DNA from: Arion vulgaris
Lineage: Eukaryota; Mollusca; Gastropoda; Stylommatophora; Arionidae
Reading direction: 5' to 3'
Assembly: GCA_020796225.1 (NCBI GenBank)
Contig: CM036753.1
Location: 68,356,365 to 68,420,364 of the forward strand
DNA length: 64,000 bases
Shown here: one piece after another, positions 57,115-64,000 of the stretch
Position numbering within the stretch: position 1 is the stretch's first letter
Layout of the letters: each line of letters begins with the position of its first letter
Notes under the pieces: generated by a model
Databases searched by the model: none
Seen by the model: the letters and a program-made list of their open reading frames with translations, nothing else
What the model was told of the DNA's origin: nothing
Translations under genes and position numbers: made by a program

Positions 57115-57520
57115 CATCAAATAGCTTGTCCTGAGCAGAATTTTGCCACCTCAACAGTCCTTCAGAATTTCTCTCTCTCATAGACCAGATGCCTCTGCAG
57201 CCATCATGTTCAAACCATCAGTTACATCCTGAATCCATCTTTTCCGTGGTGTTCCTCTTTGACGGTATGCCTCCTTCCATTATGATTTTCTCCGGCTCTT
57301 TGTGTCTTTTTATATGTCCAAAATATCTCAATTTTCTCTTTCTTATTTGTAGCATCAGCCAGTTTCTTTGATTTCAAGTTATTTCTGGATAGGTCTATTT
57401 GTTTTCCTCTTTGTCCATGATATACGCCGGACTATTCTGTAACACTTATATTCAAAAGCACATATATGTTTTTCAACTGCCTTTTGTTAAATGTCCATGC
57501 TTCACACACACATGTAAGAT
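57115..57520 (-). mobile_element. LINE family G, 3' part
   Basis: Minus-strand match to 3,930-4,270, including CGTCAAAGAGGAACACCACG, GATGGATTCAGGATGTAACT and the end CAGGACAAGCTATTTGATGA. Untranslatable. Confidence 0.8.
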
Positions 57521-57648
57521 TAATCACATATATATATATATGGTAAAACAGGGTGCTGTTAAAATATATACTGTAGAATTATAACCACATAAAAATTAGC
57601 AGGCTTTATGTCTTCACCAAAAATAAATCTAGACGCCACTGTATAACT

Positions 57649-58311
57649 CCAGCAGTCCAGAAAATATTCAACTAAAAACTACACTCTTGAAAAAGTCAAA
57701 AGTTTTACATACCTAGGGAGTATGATGTCATCTACGGGGATACAGCGCCAGAAATTCCACACAGAATCGCATTGGCATCAAGTGCTTTTAACAAATTGTC
57801 AAATATATGGAAGTCTAATTCACTCAGCAAGCACTTAAAATTAAAGATCTTTAACTCTTGTGTGATTCCAGTATTAACTTATGGATGCGAGAGTTGGAAA
57901 GCAACAAAAGCTCTAGAAAGAAAATTAGATAACTTTGAGAATAAATGTCTTAGAAGAATACTGAACCTCAAATGGTCAGATTTCAGACCCAATACACAAA
58001 TAAGACAAGAGACCAAGCCAGAAAATGTATCAAATTTTATAAGAAAACGCCGCTGGAACTACATCGGCCACACACTTAGAATGGATGAGAGAAGACTCCT
58101 TACCAATCCCTCATATGGACACCAGAGGGAAAAAGAAAATGAGGAAGACCAAGAGAGACTCTGCGTAGAACCATCACCAGAGAAGGCTCAACGATGGGCC
58201 TAGTAAACATTAAAGACCTAAAACAGATAGCAACGAACCGCGAGACATGGAGAGCTATGACCTCTGCCCTATGCGCCGCCCACAGGCCCAAGAGGAAAGA
58301 CTAACTAACTA
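57649..58311 (+). mobile_element. LINE family K, 5'-truncated, 11-bp target-site duplication
   Basis: Flanked by ACTGTATAACT at 57,638-57,648 and 58,312-58,322. It codes KLKIFNSCVIPVLTYGCESW, then NKCLRRILNLKWSDF and RRWNYIGHTLRMDERRL, the post-RT region of many LINEs. After one frameshift it continues REGSTMGLVNIKDLKQIATN. Tail (CTAA)n. Confidence 0.92.
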
Positions 58312-58744
58312 ACTGTATAACTATTCCGAGTCATCCATGTATGCTAATATTTACTGCCCTTTTTTAATGAGATTTTACTTGGTCTATATTATAACAAGTA
58401 AGTCTTCATTACAATGCTTGATTCAGTCAATAAGAATAAACTTATAATAATGAGTAATCCAGTCTTGTTTCTTTGTCACATTCTTCTTTGTACAAATGTA
58501 ATATTATATAATACCTCCACTAGTTAAACCGCTCTTTGTGGTCGGTATGTGATTTGCACCTCAGAGCGTGAGTTTGTTGTTCCAGTTAAACATCTACAGA
58601 TCTGAAGGCCAGCACATCCGGTTTTGCTCACTTTTTATTTGAGATTGTCTTCCTACATATGACGCACCACACAATTTTACAAGAAAAAACTAACCAGAGA
58701 AGCCAATCCCTAATTGAGCCAGAAGCCCATGTGTATTTACAGAC

Positions 58745-59035
58745 TCTGTAGAGTGCAGTGATAGATCAGTGGTTAGTGCTCTGACCTCCTAGGTGAGTGG
58801 TCTTAATTCAATCTTCCACTGTGGGATTTTTCTTACTGCAAACGACCCTCAGGTTGATCCAGTTTCAATTGTAAACTAGAACAGCTCTGAGAAGTAAAGG
58901 AGGCTGGCATGATGTTTACCATATTATCTGGTATGTACTGTTGATCAAAGATAAAAGGGACATAGCACTGTAGTCCCAATACACTCATAGAATCAGGTAC
59001 AGGACCAAAGGCAAGTTACCAAGATTATGTGAGTC
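58745..59035 (+). mobile_element. SINE family D, diverged
   Basis: Head with A-box-like GATAGATCAGTGGTTAGTGC, decayed B-box, then CTCAGGTTGATCCAGTTTCA and AAGTAAAGGAGGCTGGCATG in the family order. Confidence 0.75.
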
Positions 59036-59092
59036 TATGTCATCAAACCACAGCTGACCAATAATAGAATTGAGTTCTCTGAACAACTGTCT

Positions 59093-59344
59093 TCTTCTTC
59101 GAACATTCCATATCGACCACTTGTTAACCACTCTATATGATTTGTATGTGATCCGAGCCTAAGAGCAATTGTACATTGTGCCAGATATGCGCCTACGAGT
59201 AGGTCAGCACATCCTATTTCTGTGACACTTTTTGTTGACTAGGTAGCTTCCTAGGCCCCTACCTCAGTCGCCTCTTATAAAATGCCTTGTAGGTCGCAGT
59301 GTTACTATTCTTTGCTCCCTTGTGAGCCCTGGCAACACCGGACG
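59093..59344 (-). mobile_element. SINE family B, complete, 13-bp target-site duplication
   Basis: Flanked by TGAACAACTGTCT at 59,080-59,092 and 59,345-59,357. On the minus strand it starts CGTCCGGTGTTGCCAGGGCT, has the block AGCAAAGAATAGTAACACTG, and ends TGTTCGAAGAAGAAG. It sets both ends of family B. Confidence 0.95.
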
Positions 59345-59414
59345 TGAACAACTGTCTGATTTTATTAGTAAAGTCGATGAGAAAGATAATTTTAGTTATT
59401 TAAATTTAATGACT

Positions 59415-59559
59415 TTCTTCTTCTCGTTCACCCGCTATGAATTCAGCCGTAGTCAGTACATTCTGTATAGTGCCTCTGGCTGATTTGTGCGTGAAGGCTT
59501 GCTTTCCTATCATCAGTGTCCCTCGCCATTTAGGCGAGCCTTCTCCGACTTCAGAGGTG
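59415..59559 (-). mobile_element. SINE family E, 12-bp target-site duplication
   Basis: Flanked by AATTTAATGACT at 59,403-59,414 and 59,560-59,571. On the minus strand: CACCTCTGAAGTCGGAGAAG, CTGAATTCATAGCGGGTGAA, then CGAGAAGAAGAAAG. Confidence 0.93.
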
Positions 59560-60109
59560 AATTTAATGACTAATTTAACAGAGAGTAAGCAAGAAAAGTA
59601 TATTAAGAAAAACCTGCTTGAGTAATACAGCGACCAAGTGACTGAGGTCCATGTCAGCAAACCAAGACTCTACTCCATCTTCAAGTGGGAGTCCTGGTAA
59701 CAGGCTGCAATACTGCAGTCTGACTAAGTGAGCATCGATCTCAGAGAGGAGGCAAACCTGGTTCTAAAAAACGATGTGCTAGAAATGAATGTGTCAGACT
59801 GAAAGACACAGCCCAGCCTTGCTGTAAACTGCACTACATTTAACACACAACCTTTTCAAACAGAAAGAAGAATCATGTACACAATCACAGCTTTGTTGAT
59901 AAACCCTAAATTGATCCAACAATGAAGTATGAAATATATCATCGTTATCAGGGGTAATGCCTGCTGGCGTTGGTGTTTATGAATCTCCACAACTTTCTGT
60001 CCCGAGCATTGGTGATCAACTCAGTTACTGATTCTATTCCATGCAATGCTGGCAGTATCCTCTTTCTTTGTCATCCCCAAACTCTCTTCCCAGCAATTGT
60101 TCCCATTGT

Positions 60110-60317
60110 GTAAAGAGTTACAAGGACAACAGGTCTCCTGCTATGATCAACCTTGAAGGATCCAATCTTCAAGTACCTCGGAAGTCGGCGAGACTGTCCA
60201 TATAGTTGAGGGATGCATGTAAAAGGGTAATATAGGTCCATGCAAAAATCAGTCATAGCGCTAATACCAATCGTCATGACTTTACCCTTGAATTAACAGC
60301 GGACAAACGAGGAAGAA
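60110..60317 (+). mobile_element. SINE family E, full length, 11-bp target-site duplication
   Basis: Flanked by GTTCCCATTGT at 60,099-60,109 and 60,318-60,328. The 3' half aligns with the E copies at 54.7 and 59.4 kb (CTCGGAAGTCGGCGAGACTG, GTCATGACTTTACCC) and ends ACGAGGAAGAA. Confidence 0.85.
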
Positions 60318-60454
60318 GTTCCCATTGTCACAGTGTTCTAACGAAATATATCATACATCAGTGCTGTCCAACGCTGGCAGTATCCTCTTTCTTTGTCATC
60401 TCCAAACTCTCTTCCCAGCAATTTTTCCCATTTTCACAGTGTTCTAACGAAATA

Positions 60455-61222
60455 CGAGGGTGCATTGAAAAGTAATGCCTCCAAGTCCATAACTTTGTTA
60501 ATATACATAATTTACAAATGAAACATACATTTTCAGAAAGCTTGAGATGTCCACTACACAATAGAGTCATTATTTTTGACATAGTCACCTCCACGTTCCA
60601 CACGCCAACGTTGAACTAGTTGTTGCATCCCATCGAAGAAAAAATCTGATGACATCAGGCATCATTTTTGGGACTGCTAGGCGTACGTAATCCACACAGA
60701 ATTTTGGAAGCGGCAATACTGTCAATTCTGATCGGTATGTGGAAACGATGAAGAAACTACGGGCAAGACTGCTAAGTGTTCGTCCTGGAAAACACGCAGT
60801 CCTTCAACATGACAATGCTCGTCCACACACCAGTAGACAAACAGCGGCAGCATTAGAGCGTTTCAATTTTGACGACATTTTAGCGCACCCACCATATAGC
60901 CCCGATTTGGCACCTTGTGACTTTTTCCTGTTCCCAAAGCTCAAGGAACATCTCAAGGGAAACAGATATGCTTCTGACGAGGATGTGGCAGCAGATGTGC
61001 GTACCTGGCTTCGTGAAAAATCATCAGATTTTTCTTCGACGGGATGCAACAACTAGTTCGACGTTGGCGTGTGTGTGTGGAACGTGGAGGTGACTATGTC
61101 AAAAATAATGACTTTATTGTGTAGTGGACATCTCAAGCTTTCTGAAAATGTATGTTTCATTTGTAAATTATGTATATTAACAAAGTTATGGACTTGGAGG
61201 CATTACTTTTCAATGCGCCTCG
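60455..61222 (+). mobile_element. Rearranged mariner with two copies of its 3' end
   Basis: TA on both sides (60,453-60,454 and 61,223-61,224). Ends CGAGGGTGCATTGAAAAGT / ACTTTTCAATGCGCCTCG. Between 60,653 and about 61,056 lies the C-terminal part of a mariner transposase: TVNSDRYVETMKKLRARLL, then LQHDNARPHTSRQTAAALE and HPPYSPDLAPCDFFLFPKL (second and third catalytic Asp of the D,D34D triad). The N-terminal half and first Asp are absent. The left 198 bp (60,455-60,652) are an inverted copy of the right 202 bp (61,021-61,222), coding end included. Confidence 0.93.
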
Positions 61223-61465
61223 TATATCATACAACAGTGCTGTCCAACGCTGGCAGTATTCTCTTTCTTTGTCATCTCCAAACTCTCTTCCCAACAATTG
61301 TTCCCATTGTCAGTGTTCTAACGAAATATATCATACATCAGTGATGTCCAACGCTGGCAGTATCCTCTTTCTTTGTCATCTCCAAACTCTCTTCCCAGCA
61401 ATTGTTCCTGTTGTCACAGTGTATTCTAACAAAATAGATCATACATCAGTGCTATCCAACGTTTT

Positions 61466-62599
61466 ATATATTGGCGCATCTGATTGATGTCTGTGGAGGT
61501 GGGCTCATGTGATGATTGCAAAACTATTATTAATACTAACCATAGTATTGTTAATATAGCTGAGATGCAGACCCTTTCATCAGAGAAAAAAACAATGTGT
61601 GTGGTTGAGTAGAATGGTTACAAAAGAAAATAAGATTTAAAAGGCAGGAAAATAGAGTTCATGGGAATGATATAAAAAATAGAGAAATAGTATTTCTTGA
61701 GAAATCTGATTAACGTTACAGACAGCAGAGTAAAAAATAGAGCACTATGACACCCACGGTCACCGCATCGGACAGCGCAGTCATACTAATTACAACTGGA
61801 AGCAACATCTTTTTAAAATAACTATTGAATAAATATGAAACTGTACTCACATATAATGAAAAACAAATGGAGTCTAGAATACTGATTGATATTCCATTAG
61901 TCAATGTCTTATGACTTTACTATAATTTTACATTCATCATGATATGTTTATATATGCCATCTTGAAGATTTCACGGAGAGAAAATCCAATATATCTTCTA
62001 CAGTCAAGCACATAAAAAGCATCAAATAAATTTAAGGGGACCATTTAGATGAAATGGAGACCATGAAAACAATTTGTAAACTACGGTAATATGAGACATT
62101 CATGTGCTGTTCTTCGTTCATTCGAGGATAACGACTTCAACGAGTTAAAAAAGCAGTAGTCTGCTGCAGGATGTTGAGATCCCTAAAGAGTTTGTCATGC
62201 AATGACACAGATGATGATCATATGATCGTTCTCTGCTCTTCATACACTGGACAACTTTGTGAAATATTTTCCCGGCCGTTCTGTCAGTGTCACATTCATC
62301 AGAAGTTCTTATCTTTAGCTTGTTGAAATGATGATGTCTCAGTCTGCTGAGGTCTGTGCTGTGTCTGATATTATGACTTGCTTTTTTCTGATGTTGGTGG
62401 TATATGGTGGCCATAAAGGTCTGTATTTTCATTTTTCGGTGTTCCTTTTCTTGTGACAAATCTCTTTGCCTCTTCATAGTTTATGCTGATATCAAGTTGT
62501 AGTCCTGACCACTCCTTTGCAAATTTGTCAACATCATCAGTGACAAGTATGTTGCAATGAAACAAAATCCAATCTATTGCAGCTCATTTTTTGATAACT
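61466..62599. other. Intergenic
   Basis: No gene or element confidently recognised. Minus-strand frames at 62,145-62,565 are open for 64-110 codons but show no family motif. Confidence 0.45.
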
Positions 62600-63160
62600 G
62601 TTGACAAAAAAATGGAGCTAACAGTTGCCCTTTTCACCACTAGTGCCCTCCATTGGATTTCTGGGACTTCATTTACTGGGGCAGTTGTTGTATCTGACTC
62701 TCAGTCGATGCTTCACAAGATCCAGAAGGGCAGGTTTGAGTATGAGTGGATGTCGTCTATAGAAGTTTCTAACCTCCAGCGGCTTACGTGGATATACTGT
62801 CCTGGGCATGCGGGTGTTTACGGTAATGAGAGAGCGGACAGGCTTGCATCAACAGCATCGATTGTTGGGGAGTTGAAGATGGATAAGGGGATATTCTTCG
62901 GTCTCTTCGAGACTCTCTGTTGGATGAGGACACTAAAATCGATGTTGAATCGATCAAGCGATTTAAGCAGTTTGGAATTACCCTTTGTTCAAGTCGAACT
63001 GGATGCCTGAGAGGCAGAGTGAGAGGTGTGTTTAATCAGCGAGCCACAGGAACCATCAGTATGCATACTCTTCGATATCTGTTGGGAGACTGAGCACCTA
63101 TGGGTTTGCCCGGAGTGCAATGCCGTCAGTTTAGTAACCAATAACCAATAACCAATAACC
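62600..63160 (+). mobile_element. LINE family L, RNase H to 3' tail
   Basis: A 139-codon frame (62,591-63,010) has FTGAVVVSDSQSMLHKIQKG, LTWIYCPGHAGVYGNERADR then LASTASIVGELKMDKG: RNase H motifs of a non-LTR element. The 3' tail is (CCAATAA)n at about 63,138-63,160. It is the uninterrupted counterpart of 11,430-12,455. Confidence 0.88.
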
Positions 63161-63221
63161 ACCACAATCTTGGTGACCATGAAAATGTCAGATATAAATA
63201 ATAATAATTCCTCTCGTACCG

Positions 63222-63430
63222 TTATACGTTATATAGGGCCTGCAAGTAATTTCTCCATACCGCTCTATCCTGGGCAACTCGCTCAATCTCCTCCATGGAA
63301 CTGAGACCGATATTTCTTGCCTCTCTCAGCAAAGTTCGTTTCAGGGTCTCTCTAGGTCGACCTCTCTTTCTTGAACCCTTTGCATCCCACTTCAATGCCT
63401 GCTTTGATATTCGTTGATCATTCAGATATA
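63222..63430 (-). mobile_element. LINE family N, C-terminal end
   Basis: Minus frame QRISKQALKWDAKGSRKRGR then PRETLKRTLLREARNIGLSS and RVAQDRAVWRNYLQAL, the typical RTE-like protein C-terminus. 5'-truncated. Copy at 34.1 kb. Confidence 0.88.
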
Positions 63431-63704
63431 AATACCGAAACACAAAAAATATTAATGTTGATAAATCAGCAAACAAAATTAACATTAACTTTGTCTTGTT
63501 ACTGTACTTTATAGAACAATTCCACATCATACCTTAATTTGTACACTTCTGTTAGTATTTAGTTTTACTAGTCTATCCTATAATTAAATTGTTGTTTCTC
63601 AGTAGAAAAGACATTATTTTTGTAATACAACAATTGTCAGCAGCTTATTTGAGCTTTTCAGTTGTGAAGTGTTTTATAATTGATAACACTTTTCTAAACT
63701 TTCA

Positions 63705-64000
63705 ATTTCGCCTGAGTGGTTACCGGGCCCAAATTTGGGATGTAAAGAATAGAACCACTGTTACCTGGCACGCATGTCGTAAGAGGCACTAAGGAGGTTT
63801 GGCTGAAATCGGATGCACGTGTCTACTAGGGAATGCTAACCCGAAACAAATGCTTGCAGAAAACGGATGCAGCAGGTCATAAGGTGCATAACATGGTGCA
63901 ACGACCCCTCACAATGAGAAATGGGATAATGGATTCTACGGTTGCCAATCTGCCTCGGAGATTTAGCCACGCAGTAAGAATGTCAGACCTACCATTAAGA
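63705..64000 (+). mobile_element. SINE family A, long form, cut by window end
   Basis: Aligns closely from CGCCTGAGTGGTTACCGGGC onward with 7,009-7,300, including the start of the LINE-derived half (ATGAGAAATGGGATAATGGA). It shows that the long form is a repeated family, not a chance junction. Confidence 0.92.

Larger units (their letters stand above)
59945..61465 (+). repeat. Tandem repeat of about 107 bp with two elements inserted
   Basis: Units start CCAACGCTGGCAGTATCCTC, TTTCTTTGTCATCTCCAAAC and end TCTAACGAAATATATCATAC, ATCAGTGCTGT. Copies lie at about 60,045 (split by SINE-E), 60,365 (end split by the mariner), 61,230 and 61,340, with a last partial at 61,450. The first unit continues upstream into a family-F-like LINE fragment (CCTGCTGGCGTTGGTGTTTA), so the array seems to have grown from a LINE 3' end. 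Confidence 0.85.

Noticed and set aside
60739..61056. Transposase frame as a domesticated host gene
   Set aside because: It lacks the first catalytic Asp and the DNA-binding half, and sits inside a TA-bounded element with a frameshift at its end.

Overview
This is eukaryotic, animal DNA: one intron-rich gene with clean GT-AG splice sites, embedded in AT-rich sequence crowded with non-LTR retrotransposons, tRNA-headed SINEs and small DNA transposons. The gene is the orthologue of animal NT5C2 (cytosolic purine 5'-nucleotidase II, cN-II). The GAA-tailed SINEs and LINEs and the many modular SINE families suggest an invertebrate, most likely a lophotrochozoan such as a mollusc. The species cannot be fixed from the sequence alone, and no bacterial, organellar, rRNA or tRNA gene was seen.

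Layout. 1-5,082: upstream DNA with SINEs and decayed LINE pieces, possibly holding a non-coding first exon. 5,083-38,032: NT5C2 on the + strand, 17 coding exons that join in frame into a 569-residue protein carrying all the haloacid-dehalogenase-type motifs of cN-II. Its introns hold a 79-bp satellite (intron 2), TTAA-flanked fold-back elements (introns 5 and 7), a perfect-looking hairpin (intron 11) and a 3.6-kb GAA-tailed LINE with a 12-bp target-site duplication (intron 12). Two exon edges have been tandemly copied: the acceptor edge of exon 8 (about seven copies including the real one) and the donor edge of exon 14 (about three copies). 38,033-42,360: 3' UTR and AT-rich degenerate tandem repeats. 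42,361-64,000: no host gene recognised. This part holds a LINE inserted in a TTAA MITE, a dead Mutator-like transposase gene broken by a SINE and by a 1.1-kb palindrome, several SINEs with readable target-site duplications, and a mariner made of two copies of its own 3' end inserted in a 107-bp tandem repeat.

How it fits together. NT5C2 is the only gene that looks functional. The rest is a record of retrotransposition and DNA transposition with many nested insertions, so relative ages can be read: SINE-A is younger than SINE-B, the LINE is younger than the MITE at 42 kb, and the mariner and a SINE-E are both younger than the 107-bp repeat. The SINEs are modular. Families A and B share a central block, family A carries the 3' end of an RNase-H LINE, and one copy joins the head of family C to the body of family D. 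SINE letters (A-M) and LINE letters (G, J, K, L, N) are local labels used only in this report.
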